Shown here piece by piece: positions 28,459-37,791 of a DNA stretch of 46,339 bases. The stretch lies in assembly GCA_015490605.1 (NCBI GenBank), contig WFXL01000055.1, forward strand, positions 1 through 46,339, given 5' to 3'. Each line of letters opens with the position of its first letter. Within the stretch, counting starts at the first letter, position 1. Made by a program: the position numbers and the translations under genes. Source of the stretch: Rhodospirillales bacterium. Its GTDB lineage: Bacteria; Pseudomonadota; Alphaproteobacteria; Geminicoccales; Geminicoccaceae. The notes beneath the pieces were generated by a model. It did not search any database and was not told the DNA's origin. It saw nothing but the letters and a program-made list of their open reading frames with translations.

Positions 28459-28511
28459 CCGCCGACACAGGGATTTTCAGTCCCTTGCTCTACCAACTGA
28501 GCTACCTGGGC
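28436..28511 (-). tRNA. tRNA-Phe (GAA)
   Basis: A complete 76-nt cloverleaf on the minus strand with encoded CCA. The acceptor stem is GCCCAGG/CCTGGGC with discriminator A. The D arm starts GCTCAGTTGGTAGAGC, the anticodon stem-loop is AGGGA-CTGAAAA-TCCCT with anticodon GAA, and the T loop is TTCGAAT. It is the chromosomal boundary of the island. Confidence 0.97.
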
Positions 28512-28526
28512 ACGGCGGGCAAGCGG

Positions 28527-28555
28527 GTTATAGGGAGGCCCCCGGCCGCTGTCCA
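28527..28555 (-). promoter_or_regulatory. Sigma-70 promoter of tRNA-Phe
   Basis: On the minus strand a TGGACA (-35, 28555-28550) and a TATAAC (-10, 28532-28527) are separated by exactly 17 nt. The -10 box ends 15 nt before the mature tRNA 5' end, leaving a short leader. Confidence 0.7.
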
Positions 28556-28806
28556 GATGGCCCCGGAGCCCTTCCGTGCGAAGCCGACACCGCGGCCCAC
28601 ACACCATCTCGTGCCGCCCCGGAGGTTGGCAGCCGGATTCCGCCCACGCCGAAAGCTCTCCGCAGGCGCACATCTGGCGGCCCGGCGCGGTCGCCCGTTC
28701 GGCTCAGCCCAGCCGCACGCATCCGCCTCGAAGCGCGCCGGAGACAACCCGGTTCCGCTCACCTTCCTCGCCTCGCCCGTCGGCGCCCTTCCTACGCCAA
28801 TTATGC

Positions 28807-28832
28807 AATCCTTTCGTTCTGATTGAAAGATT
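28807..28832 (+). promoter_or_regulatory. AT-rich inverted repeat before tupB
   Basis: AATCCTTTC (28807-28815) faces GAAAGATT (28825-28832), an inverted repeat with one bulged base, in the only AT-rich stretch of the 366-nt gap between tRNA-Phe and tupB. It may be the operator of the tungstate importer. Otherwise the gap (28512-28877) holds only the tRNA promoter. Confidence 0.3.
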
Positions 28833-28877
28833 TGCCTATTTCTGCCAGACTGGTGCGCGAGCGCGGGAGGGAAGCCG

Positions 28878-29591
28878 GTGGACGAGATCGCACGCGCCTT
28901 CGCCCTCGCCCTCGAGCTGATGCTCTCGGGCGATCGCGAACTCTATGCCATCGTCGCCCTCTCCCTCCAGGTCAGCCTCAGCGCCACTGGCATCGCCTGT
29001 CTGCTCGGCATGCCGCTGGGGATGCTGCTGGCAGCGGTGCGCTTTCCCGGAAGGCGGCTTTTGGTGGTGGTCACCACCGCGCTCATGGGCCTGCCACCGG
29101 TGGTGGTGGGACTGTTCGTCTATCTGTTGCTCTCGCGCGCCGGCCCTCTGGGCGATCTTGGCCTGCTCTATACCCCCACGGCCATGGTGATCGCCCAGAC
29201 GGTGCTGGTGCTGCCCATCATCACCGCCCTGACCCGCGAGCTCGGCGAAGCGCTGATCGAGGAGTATGGCGAGTTCCTCGCAGCCATGGGGCTGCGGGGT
29301 GCGCGCCGGATCCCCACGCTGCTGATGGAGGGGCGCCATGCGCTGGTGACGGTGGCGCTGGCCGGCTTCGGCCGGGCGATTGCCGAGGTCGGGGCGGTGA
29401 TGATGGTGGGCGGCAACATCCGCCACGTCACCCGGGTGATGACCACCGCCATCGCCCTCGAGACCGGCAAGGGCGAGATCGCCCTGGCGCTTGCCTTGGG
29501 GCTGGTGCTGCTGGCGGTGGCGCTGGCGGTCAATGCCCTGGCCCATCTCGGCCGCCGCCGCCAGCGGGAGCTGGCCCATGCCGGCGGCTGA
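28878..29591 (+). CDS. tupB: Tungstate ABC transporter permease
   Basis: A 237-residue inner-membrane permease with five or more hydrophobic segments. The ATPase-contact (EAA-like) loop is around EEYGEFLAAMGLRGAR, and AEVGAVMMVGGN is highly typical of TupB/WtpB/ModB-type permeases. It starts with GTG at 28878, preceded by GGGAGGGAAGCC. The next gene starts inside it (14-nt overlap). The order permease - ATPase - binding protein is unusual but the three genes are clearly one operon. Tungstate is favoured because of the TupA sequence downstream. Confidence 0.88.
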   Translation: MDEIARAFALALELMLSGDRELYAIVALSLQVSLSATGIACLLGMPLGMLLAAVRFPGRRLLVVVTTALMGLPPVVVGLFVYLLLSRAGPLGDLGLLYTPTAMVIAQTVLVLPIITALTRELGEALIEEYGEFLAAMGLRGARRIPTLLMEGRHALVTVALAGFGRAIAEVGAVMMVGGNIRHVTRVMTTAIALETGKGEIALALALGLVLLAVALAVNALAHLGRRRQRELAHAGG

Positions 29592-30309
29592 GCTGCGGCT
29601 GGTGACCGCCGGACCGCGCCCGCTGCTGCGGGCCGAAGGGCTCGGAGTTACCCTGGCCGGCCGCCGGGTGCTGACCGCCCTCGATTTCGAACTGCCGCCA
29701 AGGGGCCTTGTGGTGCTGCTGGGGCCCAATGGTGCCGGCAAGAGCGTGCTGCTGCGCACCCTTCAGGGGCTGATGGCACCGAGCGAGGGTCGCCTCATCT
29801 GGCGTGAGCCGCCGCCGCGGCCGGCTCTGGTGTTCCAGCGGCCGGTGCTGCTGCGCCGGCGGGTGCGGGGCCAGCTCGCCTTTGCCCTCGCCCGCGGCGG
29901 CACCCCCCGCAGGGCCCGCCGGGCGCGGCTTCAGGAACTCGCCGAACTGTGCGACCTTACGAATCTCCTGGAGCGGCCGGCGCGCGCGCTTTCCGGCGGC
30001 GAACAGCAGCGGCTTGCGATCGCCACCGCGCTCGCGCTCGATCCCGGCTTCCTCATGCTGGATGAGCCCACCGCCAACCTCGACCCGGCCGCCACCCTGG
30101 CGGTGGAGCGGCTACTGACGCGCATTCGCGCGCGCGGCATTCCCATCCTGCTGGTGACCCACGATGTCCACCAGGCCCGGCGTCTGGCCGAGTGGGTGCT
30201 GTTCCTCCACGGCGGCCGCCTGCGGGAATCCACACCCGCCCAGCGCTTCTTCACCGCACCCGCAAGCCCCGAGGCCCGGGCCTATCTTGCGGGGAGGATC
30301 GTGCCATGA
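29578..30309 (+). CDS. tupC: Tungstate ABC transporter ATP-binding protein
   Basis: A 243-residue ABC ATPase. Walker A is GPNGAGKS, the signature is LSGGEQQR, and Walker B is LMLDEPTANLD with an H-loop in LVTHDVHQA. The core is short and lacks a TOBE-like C-terminal extension, as usual for TupC. ATG 29578 overlaps the tupB end, and the stop overlaps the tupA start (ATGA). It powers import through TupB. Confidence 0.88.
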   Translation: MPAAELRLVTAGPRPLLRAEGLGVTLAGRRVLTALDFELPPRGLVVLLGPNGAGKSVLLRTLQGLMAPSEGRLIWREPPPRPALVFQRPVLLRRRVRGQLAFALARGGTPRRARRARLQELAELCDLTNLLERPARALSGGEQQRLAIATALALDPGFLMLDEPTANLDPAATLAVERLLTRIRARGIPILLVTHDVHQARRLAEWVLFLHGGRLRESTPAQRFFTAPASPEARAYLAGRIVP

Positions 30310-31157
30310 GATGGTGGTGGTTCGCGCTCGCTCTCCTGCCAGCCCTGCTGTTCGGGCCGTCGTCCGGCCTTGCCGGCGAGCGCTTCATCATCCTCCAGAG
30401 CACCACCTCCACCCAGAATTCCGGCCTGTTCGACCACATCCTGCCGCGCTTTCGCGCGGCCACCGGTATCGAGGTGCGGGTGGTGGCGGTGGGCACCGGC
30501 CAGGCGCTCAGGAATGCCGCCCGCGGCGACGGTGATGCGGTGCTGGTCCACAGTCCTGAGGATGAGGCCCGCTTTGTCGCCGCCGGCCACGGCATCCTCC
30601 GCTGCCGGGTGTTCTTCAACGACTTCGTGCTCGTGGGACCGGCGGAGGATCCGGCAGGAATCCGCGGCCTTAGCGATGTGGCTGCGGCGCTTCGACGCAT
30701 CGCCCGGGCTGGGGCCGCCGGGCGCGCCTTGTTCCTCTCCCGCGGCGACGATTCCGGCACCCACAAGAAGGAGCGGCGGCTGTGGCGGGCTGCCGGGCTC
30801 GACCCCACCGCCGCCAGCGGCAGCTGGTATCGCGAGGCGGGGGCCGGCATGGGCGCCACCCTCAACATGGCCCAGGCCCTTGGCGCCTACACGCTGAGCG
30901 ACCGCGCCACCTGGCTTGCCTTCGCCAACCGCCGCGGGCTCGCGCTCCTGCTGGAGGGCGATGAGCGCCTGTTCAATCCCTATGGCATCATGGTGGTGAA
31001 CCCGGCACGCCATCCCGGGGTGCGCTTCCAGCTGGCCAAGGCCTTCCGCGACTGGCTGATCTCGCCGGCGGGCCAGGAAGCGGTGGCCTCCTTCCGGGTC
31101 CGGGGCCAGCAGCTGTTCTTTCCGGATGTGCGCTGTGATGAGCGCAGCGGATCTTGA
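30306..31157 (+). CDS. tupA: Tungstate-binding periplasmic protein
   Basis: A 283-residue precursor with a signal peptide (MRWWW, hydrophobic core, cleavage near SGLA-GE). The mature start has the oxyanion-binding STTSTQNSG of the TupA family (TTTS-like motif), followed by VRVVAVGTGQAL and the conserved SRGDDSGTHKKE loop. These are diagnostic for TupA rather than ModA. The ligand is tungstate, used for tungsto-enzymes such as some aldehyde or formate dehydrogenases; none is in this window. Confidence 0.9.
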   Translation: MRWWWFALALLPALLFGPSSGLAGERFIILQSTTSTQNSGLFDHILPRFRAATGIEVRVVAVGTGQALRNAARGDGDAVLVHSPEDEARFVAAGHGILRCRVFFNDFVLVGPAEDPAGIRGLSDVAAALRRIARAGAAGRALFLSRGDDSGTHKKERRLWRAAGLDPTAASGSWYREAGAGMGATLNMAQALGAYTLSDRATWLAFANRRGLALLLEGDERLFNPYGIMVVNPARHPGVRFQLAKAFRDWLISPAGQEAVASFRVRGQQLFFPDVRCDERSGS

Positions 31158-31206
31158 AGCCGCCAGCCGGCGGGCGCAGCTCAGCCGGGGGTGCAGGAGT
31201 GGTGCC

Positions 31207-31548
31207 ATGGAGCTGGTCACCTGCTATGTCACCTGTGGTGCGATGGAGGAGGCGGAGCGCATCGGCCGCGCGCTGGTGGAACGCCATCAGGCGGCCTGCG
31301 TGAACATCATCCCCCGCATCGTCTCCCTCTACCGCTGGGAAGGGGCGGTGCAGCGGGATCAGGAGGTGCTGTTGCTGGCCAAGACCCGCCGCGAACTGGT
31401 GGAGGCGGTGGTGCGCACCGTGCGCGAACTCCACAGCTACGAGCTGCCCTGTGTGACGGTGCTGCCCATCCAGGGAGGCTTTGCCGACTATCTCGCCTGG
31501 GTGGCGGAGGAGACCGCCGCCGCGCTCCACCCCACCGACGGCGGCTGA
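31207..31548 (+). CDS. cutA: CutA-like trimeric protein
   Basis: A 113-residue small protein with the CutA core: an early beta strand (VTCYVTCG), LVERHQAACVNIIP and a SLYRWEGAV segment, then EVLLLAKTRR and YELPCVTVLPI. CutA1 forms trimers and has been linked to divalent metal tolerance, though its role is unsettled. AGGAG lies 9 nt before ATG 31207. It follows tupA by 49 nt and may be co-transcribed. It converges on rlmH with only 2 nt between stops. Confidence 0.9.
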   Translation: MELVTCYVTCGAMEEAERIGRALVERHQAACVNIIPRIVSLYRWEGAVQRDQEVLLLAKTRRELVEAVVRTVRELHSYELPCVTVLPIQGGFADYLAWVAEETAAALHPTDGG

Positions 31549-31550
31549 GC

Positions 31551-32000
31551 TCAGCCGGCGACATCCCGGTGGTAGGGATGATGGTGGAGGATCGCCCAGG
31601 CGCGATAGAGCTGTTCCGCCAGCATCACCCGCACGAGTTCGTGCGGCCAGGTCATGGGCCCCAGGGAGAGGCGGTGATCAGCCGCCGCCAGCACCACTTC
31701 ATCAAGCCCCTCGGCACCCCCCACCAGCAGCGCCGGCGGCCGCCCGCCGCGGGCCAGAAGCCGGGCGAAGCCGGGGCTGTCCAGCAGGTCTCCCCGGGCA
31801 TCGAGGACGATGCGCCGGCGCCCGCGGCTTCGCGCCAGCAGGCGCTCGCCCTCGAGCTGACGCCGTTGTGCCGCCCGGCCGGATGCCGGCTCCACCTCGA
31901 TCTCCCGCACCTGCCAGGGAATCCGGCGCAGATAGCGGTCCACCAAGGCGCGCAGCAGCGGATCCCGCAGCCGCCCGACGGCGACGATCTCGAGCCGCAC
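31551..32000 (-). CDS. rlmH: 23S rRNA (pseudouridine1915-N3)-methyltransferase
   Basis: A 149-residue SPOUT methyltransferase that modifies Psi1915 in helix 69 of 23S rRNA. The knot region shows LVGGAEGL and LSLGPMTWPHEL, with the C-terminal EQLYRAWAI and HHPYHR that are near invariant in RlmH. GTG 32000 gives the family length (about 155 residues). It is the last gene of the proA-nadD-rsfS-rlmH string, 7 nt after rsfS. Confidence 0.93.
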   Translation of the reverse strand: MRLEIVAVGRLRDPLLRALVDRYLRRIPWQVREIEVEPASGRAAQRRQLEGERLLARSRGRRRIVLDARGDLLDSPGFARLLARGGRPPALLVGGAEGLDEVVLAAADHRLSLGPMTWPHELVRVMLAEQLYRAWAILHHHPYHRDVAG

Positions 32001-32007
32001 CGCCGCG

Positions 32008-32406
32008 TCAGCCGGCGGCGCGCACGGCTGCGTCGGTAGGCGCCACCGACCACAGCCGCTCCAGATCATAGAGGGCGCGGGTCTCGGCGCGGAAGATGTG
32101 GACGATCACATCTCCCGCATCCACCAGCACCCACTGGGCCTCCCGCAGCCCCTCCACCGACAGCACCTCGAAGCCGGCGGCCTCGAGCCGCGCCTCCAGC
32201 TTCTCCGCCAGCGTGGCGATATGCCGCTCGCTGGTGCCGGTGACCACCACCATCCAGTCGGCGATGGTGGTCTTGCCGCGCAGGTCGATGATGGCGGGAT
32301 CGAGCGCCTTGTCCGCTTCGAGGCTCTCGGTGACGAGGGCAAGGAGCTGGGAGCTGTCCACGGGTCGGGACGACGGCCGTCCGGCCTCGGTCTCGATGGT
32401 GGTCAC
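32008..32406 (-). CDS. rsfS: Ribosomal silencing factor RsfS
   Basis: A 132-residue protein that binds ribosomal protein uL14 and blocks subunit joining in starvation. The core has LDPAIIDLRGKTTIADWM, VVTGTSERH and WVLVDAGDVIVHIF, all characteristic. GTG 32406 overlaps the nadD stop (GTGA) and has GGAG 7 nt upstream. An extra ~30-residue N-terminal stretch is polar and variable. Confidence 0.93.
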   Translation of the reverse strand: MTTIETEAGRPSSRPVDSSQLLALVTESLEADKALDPAIIDLRGKTTIADWMVVVTGTSERHIATLAEKLEARLEAAGFEVLSVEGLREAQWVLVDAGDVIVHIFRAETRALYDLERLWSVAPTDAAVRAAG

Positions 32407-33092
32407 GCCTTGCTCCAATCGTACCCCTGCCGCCGCCAGGCGGCGCGCAGCGCCGTCCCCGAGGCGGGATGGGGCCTGAGCCTCACGAACACCCATCGCG
32501 GTGGAGCGAGTTCGGCCAGTCTCCGAGCCTCCTTCTCTCCGATCCGCACACCCGCGAACCGGCGCGCCGCCGGACTCGCGAGGGCACGGTAAGAATAGGG
32601 CGCGCGTTCAAAGACCGCAACCGCAACGGTGCGGAAGATCTCCTCCCACCGGCGCCAGCGGTGGAACTGGGCGAGATTGTCGGCACCGATGAGCCAGACG
32701 AAGCGAAAGCGCCGATCGCGCACGAGCCGCCGCAGGGTATCGATGGTGTAATGGGTTCCCCAGCGCGCCTCCAGGTCCAAAACGCGCAGATGCGGCTCGT
32801 GGGCCACGAGTGCCAGCGCCCGCTCGAGCCGGCGGGCGAAGGGGGCGAGCTCGGCCGGGGACTTGAGGGGATTGCGCGGGCTTATGAGCCACCAGACCTC
32901 ATCCAGCGCGAGCCGCCGCAGCGCCTCGCGCGAGATGTAGAGATGGCCCTCATGGGCCGGGTTGAAGGAGCCGCCGAGCAGCCCCACCCGCCGCGGGCGC
33001 GCTGTCGGCTCGGCCACCGGCTCGGGGTCGGCGAGCCACAGCCGGCCGCGCGGGCGCCGACGCGGGCAGGAGAGTGCCGACACCGCCCACAC
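32403..33092 (-). CDS. nadD: Nicotinate-mononucleotide adenylyltransferase
   Basis: Makes nicotinate adenine dinucleotide in NAD synthesis. The nucleotidyltransferase motif GGSFNPAHEGH is near residue 40, IGADNLAQFHRW is the family's conserved middle, and SGTALRA is the C-terminal SxTxxR motif. I give GTG 33092 as start, directly after the proA stop; in-frame GTG at 33083 is possible. The first ~30 residues are Arg/Pro-rich and may not be translated. Confidence 0.92.
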   Translation of the reverse strand: MWAVSALSCPRRRPRGRLWLADPEPVAEPTARPRRVGLLGGSFNPAHEGHLYISREALRRLALDEVWWLISPRNPLKSPAELAPFARRLERALALVAHEPHLRVLDLEARWGTHYTIDTLRRLVRDRRFRFVWLIGADNLAQFHRWRRWEEIFRTVAVAVFERAPYSYRALASPAARRFAGVRIGEKEARRLAELAPPRWVFVRLRPHPASGTALRAAWRRQGYDWSKA

Positions 33093-33094
33093 CC

Positions 33095-34384
33095 TCAGGC
33101 GGGGCGCACCTGGCCGTCGCCGCGCACCACATATTTGAAGGTGGTGAGCTGCTCCACACCCACCGGCCCGCGGGCATGGAGCCTGCCGGTGGCGATGCCG
33201 ATCTCCGCCCCCATGCCGAACTCGCCGCCGTCGGCGAACTGGGTGGAGGCATTGTGGATGACGATGGCGGAGTCCACTTCCCGCAGGAAGCGTTCGGCCG
33301 CCTCCCGGTCCTCGGTGACAATCGCGTCGGTGTGGTGGGAGCCATAGGTGTTGATGTGGGCAATCGCCTCCTCGAGCCCGTCCACCACCCGCACCGCGAG
33401 GATGGTATCGAGATATTCGGTGCGCCAGTCCTCTTCGGTGGCGGCCCTGGCCCGCGGTTCGATCCGCCGCACCGTCTCATCGCCGCGGATCTCGCAGCCC
33501 GCTTCCAGCAGCCGCGCCAAAACCGGCGGCAGCAGCGTTTCCGCCACGCTGCGGTCCACCAGCAGCGTCTCGGTGGCGCCGCAGATGCCGGGCCGGCGCA
33601 TCTTGGCGTTGAAGGTGATGGCCACCGCCTTGGCGGGATCGGCCCGCTCATGGAGGTAAGTGTGGCAGATGCCCTCGAGGTGGGCGAGGACGGGGATTCG
33701 GCTTTCGGCATAGACCCGCTCGATCAGCGAACGGCCGCCGCGCGGGACGATCACGTCCACCGTCTCATGCATCTGCAAAAGCAGCCCCACCGCCACCCGG
33801 TCGGTCACCGGCACCATCTGCACCGCCGCCTCCGGCAGGCCGGCCACGCGCAGCCCCTCCACCAGACAGGCGTGGATGGCGCGGGAGGAGTGGAAGCTCT
33901 CGGACCCGCCCCGCAGGATCGCGGCATTGCCGGCCTTGAGGCAGAGGCCGCCGGCATCGGCGGTGACATTGGGGCGGCTTTCATAGATGATGCCCACCAC
34001 CCCGAGGGGCACCCGCACCCGCGCGATCTCGAGCCCGTTGGGACGGCGCCAGCGGGCGAGCTCATCACCCACGGGATCGGGCAGTTCGGCGATCTCCTCG
34101 AGCCCCCGGGCCATGGCCTCGATGCGGCGCTCGTTGAGCATCAGCCGGTCCAGCATGGCCTTGGAGAGCCCGCGGCCGCGGGCGGCATCCATATCGAGGG
34201 CATTGGCCGCCAGCAGCTCGGATGTGTGCTCCCGCAGCCGCCGGGCGGCTTCCCGGAGCGCCCGGTCCTTGGCCGCGCGCGGGGCGGTGGCGAGAATCCG
34301 CGCCGCCTCGCGCGCACGCCGTCCGATGGCCGCCATCTGCGCCTTGAGCTCAAGATCGTCTGCCAGCGCTGCCTCGCCGCCCAT
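33095..34384 (-). CDS. proA: Gamma-glutamyl phosphate reductase
   Basis: A 429-residue NADPH-dependent enzyme, second step of proline synthesis. It has [12 protein letters not shown], the catalytic Cys in [13 protein letters not shown] and the C-terminal [13 protein letters not shown]. Full family length. In many alphaproteobacteria proB lies just upstream; here it is replaced by a 76-nt gap and hemF, so proB must be elsewhere. Confidence 0.96.
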   Translation of the reverse strand: MGGEAALADDLELKAQMAAIGRRAREAARILATAPRAAKDRALREAARRLREHTSELLAANALDMDAARGRGLSKAMLDRLMLNERRIEAMARGLEEIAELPDPVGDELARWRRPNGLEIARVRVPLGVVGIIYESRPNVTADAGGLCLKAGNAAILRGGSESFHSSRAIHACLVEGLRVAGLPEAAVQMVPVTDRVAVGLLLQMHETVDVIVPRGGRSLIERVYAESRIPVLAHLEGICHTYLHERADPAKAVAITFNAKMRRPGICGATETLLVDRSVAETLLPPVLARLLEAGCEIRGDETVRRIEPRARAATEEDWRTEYLDTILAVRVVDGLEEAIAHINTYGSHHTDAIVTEDREAAERFLREVDSAIVIHNASTQFADGGEFGMGAEIGIATGRLHARGPVGVEQLTTFKYVVRGDGQVRPA

Positions 34385-34460
34385 GGCCGGTGCCTCCAGC
34401 GGTTGGTGGTGGCCACATCCGCCGCCGCATATAGCGGCTGCCGGTGGCGCCGGCGAGGGC

Positions 34461-35327
34461 TCAGGGCCAGGCCACCAGCGGCGGCAGCGACATCAGGATG
34501 GCCTCGGGATTGCCGCCGGTCATGAGGCCGAAGCGGGTGCCGCGGTCATAGAGCAGATTGAACTCCACATAGCGACCCCGGCGGATCAGCTGGGTGCGGC
34601 GCTCCTCCTCGGTCCAGGGCTGGTTCATGCGGCGGGCGACGATGCGTGGATAGATGTCGAGGAAGGCCTCGCCGACAGCACGGGTGAAGGCGAAGTCGCG
34701 CTCGAAGTCATCCTCGAGATAGTCGTAGAAGATGCCCCCCACACCCCGCGGCTCATTGCGGTGCGGAATCCAGAAGTATTCATCGCACCAGGCCTTGAAG
34801 CGCGGATAGAACTCCGGGTCGAAGGCATCGCAGGCCTCTTTCAGCCGCTGGTGAAAGTCGCGGGTGTCCTCCTCCATCGGAAAGATGGGGTTGAGGTCGG
34901 CGCCGCCGCCGAACCAGGCGCGGGTGGTGCGGATGTGGCGGGTGTTCATGTGGGCCGGCGGCACATGGGGGTTGCGCGGATGGGCCACCAGCGAGATGCC
35001 GCTCGCCCAGAAGCGCGGATCCTCCTCAGCACCGGGGATCTGTTTGGCGAAGTCGGGGGAGAACTCGCCGAAGACGGTGGAGACATTGACCCCCACCTTT
35101 TCGAATACGCGCCCGCGCATAAGCGCCATCACGCCGCCACCGCCGCCCGGGCGCTGCCAGGCGCGGCGCTCAAACCGTCCCGGTGGCAGGCGCTCGGCCT
35201 CGGGGCCGGCATAGGCCTCCTCGAGCGCCTCGAAGGCGGCGCACAGGCGATCGCGCAGCGATTCAAACCAGGCGCGCACCCGCGCCTTGCGGCTTTCCAC
35301 CGCCTCAGTCGTGGGCTGACCAGACAT
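34461..35327 (-). CDS. hemF: Oxygen-dependent coproporphyrinogen III oxidase
   Basis: A 288-residue enzyme converting coproporphyrinogen III to protoporphyrinogen IX with O2 (haem synthesis). The family signature is complete: [34 protein letters not shown] and [14 protein letters not shown]. It overlaps the upstream trmL gene by 23 nt. Use of the aerobic enzyme, along with a bc1 complex, fits an aerobic lifestyle. Confidence 0.96.
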   Translation of the reverse strand: MSGQPTTEAVESRKARVRAWFESLRDRLCAAFEALEEAYAGPEAERLPPGRFERRAWQRPGGGGGVMALMRGRVFEKVGVNVSTVFGEFSPDFAKQIPGAEEDPRFWASGISLVAHPRNPHVPPAHMNTRHIRTTRAWFGGGADLNPIFPMEEDTRDFHQRLKEACDAFDPEFYPRFKAWCDEYFWIPHRNEPRGVGGIFYDYLEDDFERDFAFTRAVGEAFLDIYPRIVARRMNQPWTEEERRTQLIRRGRYVEFNLLYDRGTRFGLMTGGNPEAILMSLPPLVAWP

Positions 35328-35799
35328 CGAACACCCCGAGCTGTCTAAGGGCCTCCGCCAGCACGATGGCGGCGGCGGTCACCAGGTTCAAGGAACGCAG
35401 ACCGGGCCGCAGGGGAATCGCCAGCGCCACGTCCGCCCGTGCCTGGATGGCCGCCGGCAGACCACGGCTTTCCGCCCCCAGCAGCAGCACGTCGGTGGGG
35501 GCGAAGGTGAAGCGGTGGTAAGGCCTCTGGGCATGGCGGCTGAGGGCGATGATGCGGCGGCCGGCCATCCGACAGGCGCGTTCGAAGGTGGCGAAATCCG
35601 GATGTCGATGCCAGCGCACATGGCGCAGATAGTCCATGCCACTGCGGCGGATGCGGCGGTCATCCAGGGGAAAGCCGCAGGGCTCGATCACCTCCACCTC
35701 CGCCCCGAGACAGGCGGCAAGCCGCAGCATGGCCCCGAAATTGGGCGCCAGATCAGGTTCGTGCAGGGCGATGCGGAGTGCGTGTGGCCTTGGGGTCAC
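35305..35799 (-). CDS. trmL: tRNA (cytidine/uridine-2'-O)-methyltransferase
   Basis: A 164-residue SPOUT enzyme that methylates the wobble ribose of tRNA-Leu. Seen are the N-terminal [16 protein letters not shown], the SAM-binding GAESRGLP and the C-terminal [20 protein letters not shown] 35799 follows GAGG and gives the normal family length. It shares its upstream region with the divergent petA. Confidence 0.92.
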   Translation of the reverse strand: MTPRPHALRIALHEPDLAPNFGAMLRLAACLGAEVEVIEPCGFPLDDRRIRRSGMDYLRHVRWHRHPDFATFERACRMAGRRIIALSRHAQRPYHRFTFAPTDVLLLGAESRGLPAAIQARADVALAIPLRPGLRSLNLVTAAAIVLAEALRQLGVFDVWSAHD

Positions 35800-35846
35800 G
35801 CCTCGATTGCCCGTGTGTGCGATGCACAATGCGGCACAAGGCGCTC

Positions 35847-35875
35847 TTGTCGGGGGGAAACGCGGGTCATAGAGT
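35847..35875 (+). promoter_or_regulatory. Possible promoter of petABC
   Basis: TTGTCG (35847-35852), 17 nt, TAGAGT (35870-35875), about 57 nt before petA. The -35 half fits alphaproteobacterial sigma-70; the -10 half is weak. Confidence 0.35.
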
Positions 35876-35931
35876 GCGCGCGCCGCATGATGCGGGCGCT
35901 GGGCATGTGGGAGCAGCAACCGAAGGGTGGC

Positions 35932-36480
35932 ATGATGACCGCGACTCCCTCCCACGGTGATGCCGATCGGGGCACGCGCCGGGACTTCCTCGAACTGGTC
36001 TCCTGGTCAACGCTTGCGGTCGGAACCGCGGTGGCGCTGTGGCCGTTCATCGACAGCCTCAATCCCTCCAAGGAGGTGCTGGCGCTGGCCTCGACCGAGG
36101 TGGATCTGGAGCCCATCGAGGTGGGCCAGCGGGTCACCGTGATGTGGCGTGGCAAGCCGGTGTTCGTCGCCCACCGCAGCCAGGAGGAGATCGAGGCGGC
36201 CCGCGCCACGCCGGTCGACGAGCTGCGCGATCCCGAGCCCGACGAACAGCGGGTGCAGCGGCCCGAATGGCTCATCGTCATCGGCATCTGCACCCATCTC
36301 GGCTGCGTGCCCGTAGGCCAGCGCTCGGGCGAGCCCCGCGGCGACTGGGGTGGCTGGTTCTGTCCGTGCCACGGGTCGCACTACGACACCGCCGGCCGCA
36401 TCCGCAAGGGGCCGGCGCCGCGCAATCTCGATCTGCCGCCGTACACCTTCGTAACGGACACGCTCGTGCGGATCGGCTGA
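35932..36480 (+). CDS. petA: Rieske iron-sulfur subunit of cytochrome bc1
   Basis: A 182-residue membrane-anchored protein transferring electrons from quinol to cytochrome c1. After a twin-Arg-like start ([10 protein letters not shown]) and one membrane helix comes the cluster domain: CTHLGCVP and [13 protein letters not shown] supply two Cys and two His ligands to the 2Fe-2S centre, and the other Cys pair forms the stabilising disulfide. Start at ATG 35932, with an alternative ATG at 35935, after AAGGGTGG. First gene of petABC. Confidence 0.96.
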   Translation: MMTATPSHGDADRGTRRDFLELVSWSTLAVGTAVALWPFIDSLNPSKEVLALASTEVDLEPIEVGQRVTVMWRGKPVFVAHRSQEEIEAARATPVDELRDPEPDEQRVQRPEWLIVIGICTHLGCVPVGQRSGEPRGDWGGWFCPCHGSHYDTAGRIRKGPAPRNLDLPPYTFVTDTLVRIG

Positions 36481-36517
36481 TCTCCCTCCCACGGCACCGA
36501 ATCTGGAGCGAGAGACC

Positions 36518-37780
36518 ATGCAGCGCGAATTCGTCGAGGCGCCGGTGCGCGGCGTGCTGAAGTGGATCGATCAGCGGCTGCCGGTGATCACCTGGGCCTA
36601 CAACGAACTGGTGGTCTATCCCGCACCGAGGAACCTCAATTACTGGTGGAACTTCGGCTCGCTCGCGGGGATCATGCTGACCATCCAGATCGTCACCGGC
36701 ATTGTGCTGGTTATGCACTATACACCGCATGTAAACATGGCCTTCGACTCGGTCGAGGGCTACATCATGCGTGATGTCAACTGGGGTTGGCTGATCCGCT
36801 ATCTCCATGCCAATGGCGCGTCGATGTTCTTTGCGCTGGTCTACATCCACATATTCCGCGGACTTTACTATGGCTCCTACAAGGCTCCTCGGGAGCTGCT
36901 CTGGATGATCGGCGTGGTGATTCTGATTTTGATGATGGCCACCGCCTTCATGGGCTATGTGCTGCCCTGGGGCAACATGAGTTACTGGGCGGCGACGGTC
37001 ATCACCAATCTGTTCTCGGCCATCCCGCTGGTGGGGGATACGCTGGTCACCTGGCTGTGGGGCGGCTTTACTGTTGATAACCCCACCCTGCAGCGGTTCT
37101 TCTCGCTCCACTATTTGCTGCCGTTCGTAATCTTCGCGCTGGTGTTTCTGCATATCCTCGCCCTGCATCAGGTCGGGTCCAACAACCCTCTCGGCATCGA
37201 TCTGAGCAAGAAGGATAAGATCCCCTTCCATCCCTACTACACCATCAAGGATCTCTTCGGTCTGGGTGTGTTCTTGTTGGTGTATGGCTACTTTGTGTTC
37301 TATGCGCCGACGGCCTTCATCGAGCCGGTTAATTTCGAGCCCGCTGATCCGCTCAAGACTCCGCCCCACATCGTGCCGGAATGGTACTTCCTGCCCTTCT
37401 ACGCGATCCTGCGGGCGATCACCTTCGATATCTTCTTCATCCCCGCCAAGCTGGGCGGCGTGATCGCTATGTTTGGCGCAATCTTCGTCCTGTTCCTGTT
37501 GCCTTGGCTCGACACCTCGCCGGTGCGTAGCGCCCGCTTTCGGCCGATCTACAAGCAGTTTTTCTGGATCTTGGTATTGGACGTGCTGGTGCTGGGTTAT
37601 ATCGGTGGCCAGCCGCCCGAAGGCTGGTACGTGACCATCGGCCAGATCGCCACGGCTTACTACTTTCTCCACTTTCTCGTGATCCTGCCGATCCTCGGCA
37701 AGATCGAACGACCGCTACCGCTCCCCAAGAGCCTCGATGAGCCGGTCCTCGGCACCGCCGGCGCTCAGGCCGCCAAATGA
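36518..37780 (+). CDS. petB: Cytochrome b of the bc1 complex
   Basis: A 420-residue, eight-helix quinol-oxidising subunit. Haem b ligands lie in helices B and D ([12 protein letters not shown] with [13 protein letters not shown], and [18 protein letters not shown]). The Qo-site PEWY box is present as [23 protein letters not shown] precedes ATG 36518. It lies 37 nt after petA and 11 nt before petC. Its codon choice is less GC-rich than its neighbours, as usual for highly hydrophobic proteins. Confidence 0.97.
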   Translation: MQREFVEAPVRGVLKWIDQRLPVITWAYNELVVYPAPRNLNYWWNFGSLAGIMLTIQIVTGIVLVMHYTPHVNMAFDSVEGYIMRDVNWGWLIRYLHANGASMFFALVYIHIFRGLYYGSYKAPRELLWMIGVVILILMMATAFMGYVLPWGNMSYWAATVITNLFSAIPLVGDTLVTWLWGGFTVDNPTLQRFFSLHYLLPFVIFALVFLHILALHQVGSNNPLGIDLSKKDKIPFHPYYTIKDLFGLGVFLLVYGYFVFYAPTAFIEPVNFEPADPLKTPPHIVPEWYFLPFYAILRAITFDIFFIPAKLGGVIAMFGAIFVLFLLPWLDTSPVRSARFRPIYKQFFWILVLDVLVLGYIGGQPPEGWYVTIGQIATAYYFLHFLVILPILGKIERPLPLPKSLDEPVLGTAGAQAAK

Positions 37781-37791
37781 GGAGACCGACC

